Assembly: GCA_016284305.1 (NCBI GenBank)
Contig: JAEEON010000074.1
Location: forward strand, 164,882-228,881
Length of the DNA stretch: 64,000 bases
Source: Bacteroidales bacterium
GTDB taxonomy: Bacteria > Bacteroidota > Bacteroidia > Bacteroidales > F082
Direction of reading: 5' to 3'
A program made the translations under genes and the position numbers. This document shows positions 26,701-35,938 of the stretch, piece after piece. The notes beneath the pieces are model-generated. The model was not told the DNA's origin and made no database searches. It was given only the letters and a program-made list of their open reading frames with translations. Numbering within the stretch: position 1 is the first letter of the stretch; every line of letters starts with the position of its first letter.

Positions 26701-26739
26701 GAAAGGTGAAAATTGAAAAACCTTTCATTTTCACCTTTC
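26701..26739. terminator. Bidirectional terminator-like hairpin
   Basis: A perfect 13-bp inverted repeat (GAAAGGTGAAAAT at 26701-26713, its complement at 26727-26739) with a 13-base loop, between the convergent deiminase gene and the 52-residue gene. It is partly made from a GGTGAAA linker repeat. Confidence 0.55.
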
Positions 26740-26745
26740 AACTCC

Positions 26746-26904
26746 CTAAACGTCAAACTTGAATTCGGCGTCGAACCAACCTGTGTCTTCTTTCAATAAA
26801 TCGTATTCTTCACCGGTGAGATGATCTACGACGTGTACGGTGCCTTTGATGTCGTCGTAGGTGAATGTGAACTGCGAGTTCACGTTGTCTAAAGGAACGT
26901 CCAT
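26746..26904 (-). CDS. Small acidic protein of 52 residues, unknown function
   Basis: A minus-strand frame from the ATG at 26904 to a TAG at 26746 encodes MDVPLDNVNSQ... ending AEFKFDV. It is acidic, with no signal peptide or membrane segment and no cysteine. Support for it being real: a TAATTTTG -7 box 26 bases upstream (26931-26938), a normal start, a clean terminator-like hairpin just after, and a patterned beta-type sequence (FTFTYDDIKGTVHVVDHLTG). It lies between the deiminase gene (convergent) and a secreted protein gene (same strand). It is not recognised as a known family. Confidence 0.6.
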   Translation of the reverse strand: MDVPLDNVNSQFTFTYDDIKGTVHVVDHLTGEEYDLLKEDTGWFDAEFKFDV

Positions 26905-26930
26905 TTTAGTTGTTACTTCTGATGAGGCTG

Positions 26931-26938
26931 CAAAATTA
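26931..26938 (-). promoter_or_regulatory. -7 box of the 52-residue gene
   Basis: TAATTTTG on the minus strand, 26 bases before the ATG at 26904. No clear TTG at the usual distance. Confidence 0.4.
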
Positions 26939-26955
26939 CGAAGATTTCTGAATTG

Positions 26956-27663
26956 CTACCGGTTTCCGTTAACAATTTTTGAGAACTTGTTTTTCGATCG
27001 TTTTTGTTTGGTAAACATATTTTTGGCTCGTCCTTTGCTATTTGTTTTTGACTTTGCAGCGATAAAGCCGTTGTCATCGGCCTCCTCTCCCATTCTTCCG
27101 TATTTGTCTTTCTTGTCGGCGAAGATGACGATGTTATCGAGGAACCAGTTTTTCACGCAAGCTCCATCGCCGGAGTAATAAAAACAGAAGTGGTTCGACT
27201 TCACGTCCCAAGGTTCCATGTCGAACGTCAGCAGGTACTGGCATTGGTCGATGCTTCCGGTGATGGTGTCGGACCAGATGCTCTGCCATTGTTCATTGTC
27301 GCTGGAGATGCCGATGCCGATAAGTCCTTGGTGTGGGTTGTTGAAAGCCTCGATGCAGTGGCTAAACTGAATCATGATATAGTCATAATCGTCTAGAGGC
27401 ACAAGAGGCGAGGTAAGCATGGTGGTCCCGTTGAAGTTATAATCAGGATACATTTGCATCTCGTTGGGTTTGTTGCCGGCAAAGGTGGTGTTGGAGATAT
27501 ACCATACTGCCCACGGGTCACCGGCCACTTTCCATTCTTCGTTAAGCCATGCATTAAAAAAGCCCTCGGCAAGCACCACGTCACCACGTTGTGCCCATCC
27601 GAGGGTACTTTTCAGTAGGAGTAGGATTACGATGATGATGTTAGTCTGTCTTAGCCGTTGCAT
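26956..27663 (-). CDS. Secreted beta-sandwich (choice-of-anchor-J-like) protein
   Basis: A 235-residue exported protein with a signal peptide (about 1-25, ending LGWAQ). The body (about 28-190) recalls the jelly-roll 'choice-of-anchor J' or MAM-like modules found in T9SS cargo: a tryptophan-rich WAVWYISN block, NKPNEMQMYPDY, then SPLVPLDDYDYIMIQFSH and a closing FLDNIVIF strand. The last 45 residues are highly basic (KKDKYGRMG to the end, rich in Lys/Arg/Asn) and are not a T9SS sorting domain. The start overlaps nrdG by 23 bases; no later in-frame ATG near the signal is seen. Function unknown. Confidence 0.65.
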   Translation of the reverse strand: MQRLRQTNIIIVILLLLKSTLGWAQRGDVVLAEGFFNAWLNEEWKVAGDPWAVWYISNTTFAGNKPNEMQMYPDYNFNGTTMLTSPLVPLDDYDYIMIQFSHCIEAFNNPHQGLIGIGISSDNEQWQSIWSDTITGSIDQCQYLLTFDMEPWDVKSNHFCFYYSGDGACVKNWFLDNIVIFADKKDKYGRMGEEADDNGFIAAKSKTNSKGRAKNMFTKQKRSKNKFSKIVNGNR

Positions 27664-28126
27664 GTTTCTGAAACCGTTCGGTGATGTCTTTCACACGTCC
27701 ATCGGCCAAGCGCTTGAACATGCGTTGGTTGGTCGTGATCGAGTTCAAGGGACCGAAGCGGGCATCATAGCGACCGGTTTTGACATAGTCGAACGTCTCG
27801 GAGTGGAAGGCTTCGGGAAGTTCGTTTTTGCCTGAATACCAAGCGGTTTTGAGGTCTTTGTACTTGTTTTTCAAGTACATCGCCAGGTTTGCCACGTCAT
27901 ATGGATCGGCATCACCTCCCATGAAACACACACAGGTGATACCGGTACGGTATTTTGATACCAGTTCGTCGAGTGCGTTTTTGTCCAAGGTATCGCCAGC
28001 ATCTTCCCATAAATATTTGCTGTGGCAACCAACGCATTGGTTGGGACAGTTGGAGATGTTGATGGCCAAGGTCACCTCGTCGGGAACCTCTTGAAAGACA
28101 ATATCAAAGTTGGCGTATTTCAGCAT
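27641..28126 (-). CDS. nrdG: Anaerobic ribonucleotide reductase activating protein
   Basis: A 161-residue radical SAM enzyme that makes the glycyl radical on NrdD. The cluster-binding C27-x3-C31-x2-C34 (CPNQCVGC) is near the N-terminus and CVCFMGGDADP near residue 87 is the SAM-contact region. Length is usual. It overlaps the 3' end of nrdD by 7 bases, the standard nrdDG operon. Confidence 0.95.
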   Translation of the reverse strand: MLKYANFDIVFQEVPDEVTLAINISNCPNQCVGCHSKYLWEDAGDTLDKNALDELVSKYRTGITCVCFMGGDADPYDVANLAMYLKNKYKDLKTAWYSGKNELPEAFHSETFDYVKTGRYDARFGPLNSITTNQRMFKRLADGRVKDITERFQKHATAKTD

Positions 28127-30231
28127 CGGTCGATCTCCTTTTTGCTGTAATACCTTCTGTGAGCTTCTTCTTGTCGCGCTTCAGAGAAGTTGCTGATGCG
28201 TTTCAAGTAGCCGATGATACGGGTGAGATAGTCGATATTATGGCTATGACATTCAGGACATTCTTTCAGATAGCGTTTGTCGATATGTCCGCAGTCATTA
28301 CAGATGGTATTCGGAATGTTAAACGTAAAATAGTTGCAGCCTTCGCGTGCAGCTACTCTAAGCAGCTGACGGTACTGTTCTTTGCTGAGGTGTTCCTCCA
28401 GGTTGCAGTGCAAGGCTGATCCGCCGGTGAGATGTTTGATGTACTTCTCGCCATGCAGGCGGAATTTGTCCAAGACATTGGTGTTGGGGTCTTCCACGAT
28501 GTAGAAGTAGCTGTTGTAGCAGTCGCGATGCACCTCGTAACCGTCTTCCTTGTCCCACTTGGCATGTTTTACTCCCACGTTTTCGGCAGGAATCATCTCG
28601 CAGTTGAACATCAGACCATCTTGTTTCGAATAGTATTTCTTGTTATACCGTTCAATGAGGCCAAGGATGTCTTGAACGAAATGTTCGTAATCCGGATTGT
28701 CGGTGATCGGAATCTTCATAAACTCCGCAGCTTCCACCAAGCCGTTCACTCCGATGGTGAGGTATTGGCGGCCCAAGTTGATGTAACCGGCATCGAACAG
28801 CGGCAACATGCCTTTCGACTGCAACTCTTTCAGGTTTTCGTTGTAACAGATTTGCACTTTGTGACAGAGGTCAACGATTTCCTCGAGGAAGGTGAGGTAG
28901 TGCATGTTGTTACGCACAGCGTATTGGATGCAGCGGTTGAGGTTGATGGTGAGCACGCTCTTCGATCCAGTACTGACGCCACCGGCACCGAGGGTGTAGC
29001 TAAAGCCATTGTCTTGGATTTCGTTGCGCAAACGGCAGCACGATGAAAGCGAGTCGGCGTTGTCGCTCAAGTAGGTGAAGAAGGAATGTCCTTCGGCATA
29101 CATCTCCGCGGTGAAGTCACCCCACTCCTGGTCAATCACATCGCCGTCCTTCGAGAGCAAAGCCATGGTCTCCACAGGGAAGGTCAACACGCTTCTCAGA
29201 CGTTCGGCGTTGAACCATTTCATGAAGCGTTTCTGAAGCCAACTCAGCGATTCCCAGTCGGGTTGTGATCCGTCGGGGAAGTAGAAGTTCCCGAACAACG
29301 ACTCAAAATAGTTTTTGTCATAGTAAGCGATGTTCCAGAACACGGACTGATAGTTCCTTGCCCCTGCTGGTTGGTTGAGCGAATAAACGATCTGCTGGAA
29401 GCAGTCGGTGATGACCTTGTCGAGGGTTCTCGGTTTCAGCGAATGATCGACCACTTCGTCGGCACGTTTGTAGTAGTCCTTGCCGTAATCGAGCCCGATG
29501 AAGTAGTTCATGTACATCAGGAACTCCGGTGTGGCACAAGCTCCCGACAGTTGCGAGGAAACCATGAACACCATGTTGATGAAGCCTCCGCAGAACGAGC
29601 GCAATTTTGTGGGTGCGGTGGAGTTGCCACCGATAGATGCCGTACCTTCGTTGAGCCAAGGATACATGGTGATTGAAGCACAATAGTTGGCCAACGAGGT
29701 CTCGTCGTTCTTGTAGATGAAGTGGTTGTTGAGCAAATACATGTAACGGTCAGCCAACTCCTTGCCATACACCTCCTTGATCCGGTCGGTGAGCATACGG
29801 CGGTTGATGCGGATGAAGCTCGACTTGGGCAACTCTCCCATCAACGTGGCGATGTTCTTCTTCTCGACGTTGGCATTGGCATCAAACTTCGAACCCGTAG
29901 CCGCATTCGAGGCGTTGACATAGTTGCTCAAGAACTCGATTTTCTCGCGTACCTCACGGTCTTCCGTGTGCTTCTGGCGGTAAAGGATGTAGTTTTTTGC
30001 CACCGTGTAGTATTGCTCAGCCATCAAGGCGGTCTCCACCTGGTTCTGAATCTCCTCCACGGTGATGCCGTTGGTGATCCTCACTCGACTCAGGATGGCG
30101 TTGAGGTCATCGTCGGTTGCGTAGAACCCCGAAGCTAAAAAAGCTTTGCTGATGGCGTTTTTGATTTTGTCAACGGAGAAAGCCTCTTCACGACCGTCTC
30201 TTTTTTTAATGTATAAACCACCGTTGCTCAT
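28120..30231 (-). CDS. nrdD: Anaerobic ribonucleoside-triphosphate reductase
   Basis: About 703 residues from the ATG at 30231 (MSNGGLYIKKRDG); the frame is open to 30327, but the earlier part reads like untranslated leader and contains the promoter box at 30301-30308. An N-terminal ATP-cone (about 5-95, KRDGREEAFSVDKIKNA) senses ATP/dATP. The catalytic core follows, then a C-terminal zinc site (CNDCG and CPEC) and the glycyl-radical loop RIIGYLKR. It reduces ribonucleoside triphosphates to deoxyribonucleotides without oxygen, in the cytoplasm, once activated by NrdG. It marks an anaerobic lifestyle. Confidence 0.97.
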   Translation of the reverse strand: MSNGGLYIKKRDGREEAFSVDKIKNAISKAFLASGFYATDDDLNAILSRVRITNGITVEEIQNQVETALMAEQYYTVAKNYILYRQKHTEDREVREKIEFLSNYVNASNAATGSKFDANANVEKKNIATLMGELPKSSFIRINRRMLTDRIKEVYGKELADRYMYLLNNHFIYKNDETSLANYCASITMYPWLNEGTASIGGNSTAPTKLRSFCGGFINMVFMVSSQLSGACATPEFLMYMNYFIGLDYGKDYYKRADEVVDHSLKPRTLDKVITDCFQQIVYSLNQPAGARNYQSVFWNIAYYDKNYFESLFGNFYFPDGSQPDWESLSWLQKRFMKWFNAERLRSVLTFPVETMALLSKDGDVIDQEWGDFTAEMYAEGHSFFTYLSDNADSLSSCCRLRNEIQDNGFSYTLGAGGVSTGSKSVLTINLNRCIQYAVRNNMHYLTFLEEIVDLCHKVQICYNENLKELQSKGMLPLFDAGYINLGRQYLTIGVNGLVEAAEFMKIPITDNPDYEHFVQDILGLIERYNKKYYSKQDGLMFNCEMIPAENVGVKHAKWDKEDGYEVHRDCYNSYFYIVEDPNTNVLDKFRLHGEKYIKHLTGGSALHCNLEEHLSKEQYRQLLRVAAREGCNYFTFNIPNTICNDCGHIDKRYLKECPECHSHNIDYLTRIIGYLKRISNFSEARQEEAHRRYYSKKEIDRC

Positions 30232-30300
30232 ATAATGTGCTCGTTTACAATCAGTTATAAAAATGTATCTCGTGATTTTCCTTCTCGGAAGCTTGCTGTG

Positions 30301-30308
30301 CAAAGGTA
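30301..30308 (-). promoter_or_regulatory. -7 box of nrdDG
   Basis: TACCTTTG on the minus strand, about 70 bases before the nrdD ATG at 30231. The long leader could hold regulation, but no NrdR-box pair was recognised. Confidence 0.45.
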
Positions 30309-30391
30309 TGTTTTTTTCATGCTGCAAAAAGCAAGAATTTATAGTTTTTTATATCAACAAAAATATCAACACGCTAATAAATTGATTTCAT

Positions 30392-30399
30392 TATTTTTG
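30392..30399 (+). promoter_or_regulatory. Putative -7 box of rnr
   Basis: TATTTTTG 57 bases before the rnr ATG at 30457, in an AT-rich divergent gap shared with nrdD. The TTG element is not clear. Confidence 0.35.
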
Positions 30400-30456
30400 C
30401 AAGTCAAAATTTTTTTAATGGAATAAAATCACCTCTTTTTTTGAACAAGACGAACC

Positions 30457-32655
30457 ATGGCAAAGAAGAAAAAAATCGAGAATAAACTGAGCGTTTTTAC
30501 CAACGCTATCCTCAGCATCTTCGGGGAGAATCCGTTTAAACCAATGAATTACAAACAGATATGTAAGCTCTTGGGCATACGCGATGCTGCGGGTAAGGAT
30601 GTGGTGTATCATATTCTGATCGACTTATTTGAAGAAGGAAAGCTGTTGGAAGAACGCCCCTACCGATATGTGCTTAACCCTGAATTCCTCCAAGATTATG
30701 GTCCGAAGACCCAGTATGTGGAAGGTACGGTTGACATGAAATCGACAGGTAAGGCGTATGTGGTTTTGGATGGTGACACGGGCGAGGATGTTTATATCGC
30801 ATCGAACAACACGGGCAAGGCCTTGCATGGCGACCGTGTGAAGGTAGCCATGTTCCCGAAACGCAAGAATAAGAAACCTGAGGGTGAGATCGTGGAAGTG
30901 CTGCAACGGAAACACACTGACTTTGTGGGTGTGCTTCACATCTCTCACGGTTATGTCTTTGTGGTGCCTGACATGAATTCCATCCCAGTGGATATCTTCG
31001 TGCCCAAAGGTGAGCTCAATGGTGCAAAGAATGGCCAAAAGGTAGTGGTCCATCTGGTGGACTGGCCGGAGAACTCTGGTAATCCCTTTGGCGAGATTGT
31101 GCGGGTGCTGGGTAACCCTGGTGAAAACGATGTGGAGATGGAGTCTATCCTGGCTTCCCATAACTACCCCATTGAATTTCCCGAAGAGGTCGAGAAAGAG
31201 GCAGCTGCCATTCCTGTGAGTATCTCGAAGATGGAAGTCAAGAAAAGAAGAGATTTCCGTGAAGTGTTCACCATCACCATCGACCCGGCCGATGCCAAGG
31301 ACTTCGACGACGCCATCTCGCTGCAGAAGTTGCCGAATGGCCATTGGGAGGTGGGTGTCCATATCGCCGACGTATCGCATTATGTCACTCCCGGTTCTGC
31401 CATTGACGAAGAGGCTTTCAACCGTGGTACTTCGGTCTATCTGGTCGATCGAACCATCCCAATGCTGCCTGAGAAACTCTGCAATAACGTGTGTTCACTC
31501 CGTCCCAATGAGGAGAAACTGACGTTCTCGACGGTGTTTGAAATGGATGATGAGGCCAATGTGATCCATCATTGGATTGGCAAGACCATTATCAAATCGT
31601 GCCGTCGATATGCCTATGAAGAGGTCCAAGCCATGATTGAAGGTGCCGAAGGCGACTACAAGGAACAAATCATGACCTTCCATCACCTGGCCACCAAGTT
31701 GCGTGAACGACGTACCGCCGAGGGAAGCCTCAACTTCCATACCGAGGAGGTCAAGTTTATCTTGGATGAGAAAGGCAAGCCTATCGACACCTACATCCGG
31801 GAGCAAAATGAGTCACACGAACTCATTGAAGACTTCATGCTTTTGGCCAACCGTACGGTCGCAGAGACTTTCGGTACCCCTAACAGTCCTTGGAAGAACT
31901 ACACCTTTGTTTATCGTGTCCACGATGAGCCTAATCCCGAAAAGCTGAATAACTTTGTGCGACTGATCTCTCGCCTGGGTTACACCATGGACATCAGCAC
32001 CCGGTCGAAACTGGTGAAGTCGTACAACAAGCTTTTTGAGGATGTGGAAGGCAAAGGCGAGAAGAACCTTGTCGAGTCTGTTGCCATTCGCACTATGGCC
32101 AAGGCGGTTTATACCACCGACAATATCGGTCACTATGGCTTGTCGTTCGACTATTACACTCACTTCACCTCCCCCATCCGTCGCTATCCCGATTTGATGG
32201 TGCATCGACTCATTGAACGTTATATCTTGCTACACCAAGGCTCGGTCAACCAAAAAGACTATGAAGAGTATTGCCTGCATTGCAGTGAGATGGAGAAACA
32301 AGCCGAGGAGATGGAACGTCAGAGCGTGAAATACAAGCAGGCGGAATACCTCCAAGATAAGATCGGACAAGTGTTTGAGGGCTTGATTTCAGGCGTGAGC
32401 AAGTGGGGCCTCTATGTGGAGCTGAAAGGCAACAAATGCGAAGGCTTGGTGCGTTATGAGGATATGCCTGGCGACTACTATTACCTCGACGAGGATAACT
32501 TCCGCGTCATTGGCCAAGAGTCGGGTCGAGTCATCCAACTTGGCGATGAGGTGAAAGTCATGGTCAAGAACGTCAATCTGTTCAAACGTCAGATGGACTT
32601 TGAACTTCTCCTTGAAACCAAACAAAAGAAACAACATAGAAAACGGAGTCATTAA
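30457..32655 (+). CDS. rnr: Ribonuclease R
   Basis: A 732-residue 3'-5' exoribonuclease of the RNase II/R family that degrades structured RNA. In order: an N-terminal helix-turn-helix-like region (about 15-70), cold-shock domains (about 85-235), the RNB catalytic domain (about 265-600, with the metal-binding DPADAKDFDDAIS near residue 277 and HFTSPIRRYPDLMVHR near 570) and a C-terminal S1 domain (about 640-720) with a short basic tail. Length is within the family range. The next gene starts 2 bases after its stop. Confidence 0.97.
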   Translation: MAKKKKIENKLSVFTNAILSIFGENPFKPMNYKQICKLLGIRDAAGKDVVYHILIDLFEEGKLLEERPYRYVLNPEFLQDYGPKTQYVEGTVDMKSTGKAYVVLDGDTGEDVYIASNNTGKALHGDRVKVAMFPKRKNKKPEGEIVEVLQRKHTDFVGVLHISHGYVFVVPDMNSIPVDIFVPKGELNGAKNGQKVVVHLVDWPENSGNPFGEIVRVLGNPGENDVEMESILASHNYPIEFPEEVEKEAAAIPVSISKMEVKKRRDFREVFTITIDPADAKDFDDAISLQKLPNGHWEVGVHIADVSHYVTPGSAIDEEAFNRGTSVYLVDRTIPMLPEKLCNNVCSLRPNEEKLTFSTVFEMDDEANVIHHWIGKTIIKSCRRYAYEEVQAMIEGAEGDYKEQIMTFHHLATKLRERRTAEGSLNFHTEEVKFILDEKGKPIDTYIREQNESHELIEDFMLLANRTVAETFGTPNSPWKNYTFVYRVHDEPNPEKLNNFVRLISRLGYTMDISTRSKLVKSYNKLFEDVEGKGEKNLVESVAIRTMAKAVYTTDNIGHYGLSFDYYTHFTSPIRRYPDLMVHRLIERYILLHQGSVNQKDYEEYCLHCSEMEKQAEEMERQSVKYKQAEYLQDKIGQVFEGLISGVSKWGLYVELKGNKCEGLVRYEDMPGDYYYLDEDNFRVIGQESGRVIQLGDEVKVMVKNVNLFKRQMDFELLLETKQKKQHRKRSH

Positions 32656-32656
32656 T

Positions 32657-34912
32657 ATGAAAAAGGTACTGAAGATTGTCGGTTTTTTCTTGGGCGGGAT
32701 CGTGCTGCTGGTCGTTTTGGCCCTGCTTCTCGTCTCCCCCATCGCCAAGTCTTACATTCAGAAACACGACAAGGAGCTGTTGGGGCGTGAGGTGACCATC
32801 GAGAAATTGAGGATTAACGTCTTGGCGGGAAAGGTCAAGATCCAAGATCTTGTTGTCTATGAAGATGATGACATCAGTCCGTTTTTTCGCCTCGACAAGT
32901 TTGAGACGAAAATCAAACTTCGCGACCTGCTTCATAGCCAACTCACAGTGAAGCGTTTGTTGCTATCGGGATTGAAAGTCTTGATAGAGCAAGATCGTAC
33001 CTGGTTCAATTTCAATAGTCTGATCGAACATTTTGCCTCTGATGAGCCCAAGCCGGAAAAGAAAGAGTCCAATTTCGGGGTCTTGCTTCAAGACATCTTG
33101 ATTGACCATAGCATCATCCGCTATGTCGATTTGTCCATAGGTAGTGAGTTCTTGTTGAACAATCTCACGATACGCATCCCCTCTATCGACCTTTCTACCT
33201 TAAAAACCAATGTCGGATTGGACCTTTGCATTGGCGACAGTGCCACGTTGCACACCCAGTTCCATCTCTCTGAAAATGCCGAGGAGTATGTTGTTGACCT
33301 TAAGTTGAATAACCTGGAATTGGATGTCATAGAGCCCTATCTGAAGCAATCTTTGGCGGTTGATTCCTTGCGTGGCCGTGCCGACTTTGACTTGCATGCT
33401 CTTGGCAACACGGAACATATTCTCGACTTCGACCTGACGGGTGGCATTGCTTTGCATGATCTCTCGCTTCAAGATTCTGAAGGGTACCGCTTGGGCTACA
33501 TCGATACCATCTATGCTGGCATCCAAAAATTCAACATGAATCAGAACTACCTCGACCTCAGTAAGCTGTATCTCTCGGGCCTGCGATCCGAATACATTAC
33601 TCACCCCGACAAATCCACCAACTTCGACATTGTGATGGGTAAAAACAAAGTGCATTCCGATACCACCGTGTTTGAGAAGATAGGCGACACCATCGCAGCC
33701 GAGTTTGCTGAAGTGCAAGAACGTAAGCCATTGAGGATTCTTGTTGAGGACTTGTGTCTCGACAACACGCATCTGCTCTATGCCGACAGCACTTTGCCTG
33801 ATCCTTTTTTGTATGAAATCTCAGGTTTGAAGATGACTTCCGACAACTTTAAGTTAAATGGTACCAATACTGTCCGTCTGCAAGCTTTGTTGAACCAATC
33901 TGGAAAGCTTGATGTGCTTTGGAAGGGTGACCTTAACAGTTTGGACAACCACAACCTTACCTTGATGTTGAGCAACCTCAAGTTCTCCGATTTCTCGCCC
34001 TACTCCATTCAGATGTTTGGGTATCCATTGGAAAAGGGTACGCTCTCTTTCCATAGCCAAAACGTGGTTACCAATGGCAATTTGACGGGAATCAACAAGA
34101 TTCAGATTGCCGACCCAAAGGTTGGCGACAAATGGAAGGATTTCGAGCCTCAGATGAGCAGGATTCCTCTCAAGTTGGGTTTTTATTTGCTTACCGACAA
34201 GGACGACAAGTTGCATCTGGAGGTGCCTATTTCAGGTAATCTTCATGATCCTGAGTTCTCCTATTGGAAGATGGCTATGAAAGTGTTGGGTAACTTGGTT
34301 GTCAAGGTCGCCACTTCTCCCTTCCGCTTGCTTTCTTCTGACGACGATCACCAATATCTTAGCTTCAACTTGTTGCAGCATGACTTCACCGCGGAAGAAT
34401 ATAGCCAGTTGGACGACATGGCCGATTTCATGCTCGGCAAGCCAGAGATGACTATCGTCTTGGATCAAAAAGTGAATTTCAACGATTTAGTTCAACAGTT
34501 TAGCAATTTACAGTTACAACGTGATTATTACCTTTCACAACATCCCGAGATTGACTCCACAGGAATCGATTTTCTTACCAATGAGGCGATACGTTCCATC
34601 AAGCTCACCGACAAGGGTTTATATGAATTTGCCAGTCAGTTTGCCGAGCAGGGAACTGTTGACTCCAAGAAAGAAGTTGAATCGGTGGCCTTGTCGCGCT
34701 ATGCTGAGAAGTCATCGAGTATGGTCACTCGTGTCCTGGAGCATCGCAACGAGTTGCTTTTGGCGTATCTCATCCATGTGAAAGGATTGAAAGAAAGTCA
34801 AATAAGCATCAAGACTCCCGACCCATCTTCGATGAGCGATTACAAGAAAGATTGTCGTTATGAGATTGTTGTGAACTCGTCAGAGATGGATGAGCTTTCT
34901 ACTGACGATTGA
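32657..34912 (+). CDS. AsmA/DUF748-like membrane-anchored protein
   Basis: About 751 residues from the ATG at 32657; an upstream in-frame start at 32600 lies inside rnr and is not preferred. One N-terminal membrane helix (about 5-28, KIVGFFLGGIVLLVVLALLL) is followed by GREVTIEKLRINVLAGKVKI and repeated beta-strand segments, typical of the AsmA/DUF748 group. These large periplasmic proteins of the repeating-beta-groove kind are linked to lipid movement to the outer membrane. The C-terminal 200 residues are helical. It directly follows rnr and ends 2 bases from the convergent zincin-like gene. Function is inferred from family. Confidence 0.75.
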   Translation: MKKVLKIVGFFLGGIVLLVVLALLLVSPIAKSYIQKHDKELLGREVTIEKLRINVLAGKVKIQDLVVYEDDDISPFFRLDKFETKIKLRDLLHSQLTVKRLLLSGLKVLIEQDRTWFNFNSLIEHFASDEPKPEKKESNFGVLLQDILIDHSIIRYVDLSIGSEFLLNNLTIRIPSIDLSTLKTNVGLDLCIGDSATLHTQFHLSENAEEYVVDLKLNNLELDVIEPYLKQSLAVDSLRGRADFDLHALGNTEHILDFDLTGGIALHDLSLQDSEGYRLGYIDTIYAGIQKFNMNQNYLDLSKLYLSGLRSEYITHPDKSTNFDIVMGKNKVHSDTTVFEKIGDTIAAEFAEVQERKPLRILVEDLCLDNTHLLYADSTLPDPFLYEISGLKMTSDNFKLNGTNTVRLQALLNQSGKLDVLWKGDLNSLDNHNLTLMLSNLKFSDFSPYSIQMFGYPLEKGTLSFHSQNVVTNGNLTGINKIQIADPKVGDKWKDFEPQMSRIPLKLGFYLLTDKDDKLHLEVPISGNLHDPEFSYWKMAMKVLGNLVVKVATSPFRLLSSDDDHQYLSFNLLQHDFTAEEYSQLDDMADFMLGKPEMTIVLDQKVNFNDLVQQFSNLQLQRDYYLSQHPEIDSTGIDFLTNEAIRSIKLTDKGLYEFASQFAEQGTVDSKKEVESVALSRYAEKSSSMVTRVLEHRNELLLAYLIHVKGLKESQISIKTPDPSSMSDYKKDCRYEIVVNSSEMDELSTDD

Positions 34913-34914
34913 CG

Positions 34915-35748
34915 TCACGCTGTAGGATATTCATCTTCGAACGCGTTCCAAGCGATATCGTTGTATTTTTTTGCATACCGTTTTATTTTTCGGTTGGCTC
35001 TTTTTTCCGTCCAGAAGGCTTGATGGTTCCCTTTGCCCATAGCGCTATGGATGCTTGGGATACCGATGATGAAGAGAAAAAGCCATCCGAAGATGTTACT
35101 GTCGATAGTATGGCCGTATTCGTGCAGTAGCAATGGATCGTGTTTGATGTGCGTGTCGAAATCCTCGAAAATGCTGTCCCAGAGGTTGACGTTGACATAG
35201 TTGCCTAGACTCAGTCCGTCTTGGTATCGTTGTTGTTCGTTGATGACGAAAGTAACTCCTCCATAATATTCGACTTTCGTTACGTTTGAAGCTGCATTCT
35301 TGATATGTGATGTGGTTTGTCCTACGAAGGTTTGTGGCATCTCCCAAAGATGTCGCAGAAAGCCTTGTAAAACTGCTCTGGGGAAGGAATTCTCATCGAG
35401 ATAGAATAAACCCAGGGTGATTTTCAGTCCTAGTTTGGCGCCTTTAAAACCTTTGTTGAGCAACCCTGTTAGTACACCAATGATGCCGATGGTGGACTGG
35501 AGAAGGATATAGGCTAGGATGATGATTTGGATGGTGGGTCCGACTTTGGGAATCTTTCCTGAAAATTGTAAAACCGTTCCAAATAGTGCTCCACTTAATA
35601 GGCCAGCGATAGCGTGTTTCCATCGCTCTCGTGGTTCTTGGTTGTTCTTTCGAAGGGCTTGGGCTAGGGTGTTGCCTGTGCAAGCAATCAATGCAGCGAC
35701 CACAATGGGTAGGTACCACATTCGGTCTGGAATTATGATCTCATACAT
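34915..35748 (-). CDS. Membrane protein with HExxH zincin motif
   Basis: About 277 residues from the ATG at 35748 (MYEIIIPDRMW). The frame is open to 35820, but that part overlaps the tRNA-Thr promoter on the other strand. Membrane helices are seen at about 11-26, 46-62, 70-95 and 220-232. A soluble portion contains LLLHEYGHTIDSN, an HExxH zinc-binding motif (His209, Glu210, His213), which suggests a metallopeptidase. A third zinc ligand was not identified. The family is not recognised; it could be a membrane-associated peptidase or a degenerate relative. Stop codons of this and the preceding convergent gene are 2 bases apart. Confidence 0.7.
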   Translation of the reverse strand: MYEIIIPDRMWYLPIVVAALIACTGNTLAQALRKNNQEPRERWKHAIAGLLSGALFGTVLQFSGKIPKVGPTIQIIILAYILLQSTIGIIGVLTGLLNKGFKGAKLGLKITLGLFYLDENSFPRAVLQGFLRHLWEMPQTFVGQTTSHIKNAASNVTKVEYYGGVTFVINEQQRYQDGLSLGNYVNVNLWDSIFEDFDTHIKHDPLLLHEYGHTIDSNIFGWLFLFIIGIPSIHSAMGKGNHQAFWTEKRANRKIKRYAKKYNDIAWNAFEDEYPTA

Positions 35749-35777
35749 GGGTATGAAAGTTTTTTTTCGGTAAAAAG

Positions 35778-35807
35778 TTGTTGATTCTTCAAAATAGCTT
35801 ATCTTTG
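35778..35807 (+). promoter_or_regulatory. Promoter of tRNA-Thr
   Basis: TTG (35778-35780), 19-base spacer, TATCTTTG (35800-35807), 13 bases before the tRNA. Confidence 0.65.
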
Positions 35808-35820
35808 CAGCGAAAATCAT

Positions 35821-35893
<73 letters not shown>

Positions 35894-35904
35894 CTTTCAT
35901 GGTG

Positions 35905-35938
35905 AGGCGATGCTTTTAGGAGTGTCGCCTTATTTCTT
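35905..35938 (+). terminator. Probable terminator after tRNA-Thr
   Basis: AGGCGA (35905-35910) and TCGCCT (35925-35930) pair around a 14-base loop, followed by TATTTCTTT. It overlaps the end of the convergent coiled-coil gene. Confidence 0.4.

Noticed and set aside
30232..30327. Longer NrdD start at 30327
   Set aside because: The added 32 residues match nothing in the family and cover the TACCTTTG promoter box; the ATG at 30231 gives a normal ATP-cone N-terminus.
35749..35820. Longer start for the HExxH membrane protein
   Set aside because: The extension overlaps the tRNA-Thr promoter on the other strand and its sequence is not signal-like.
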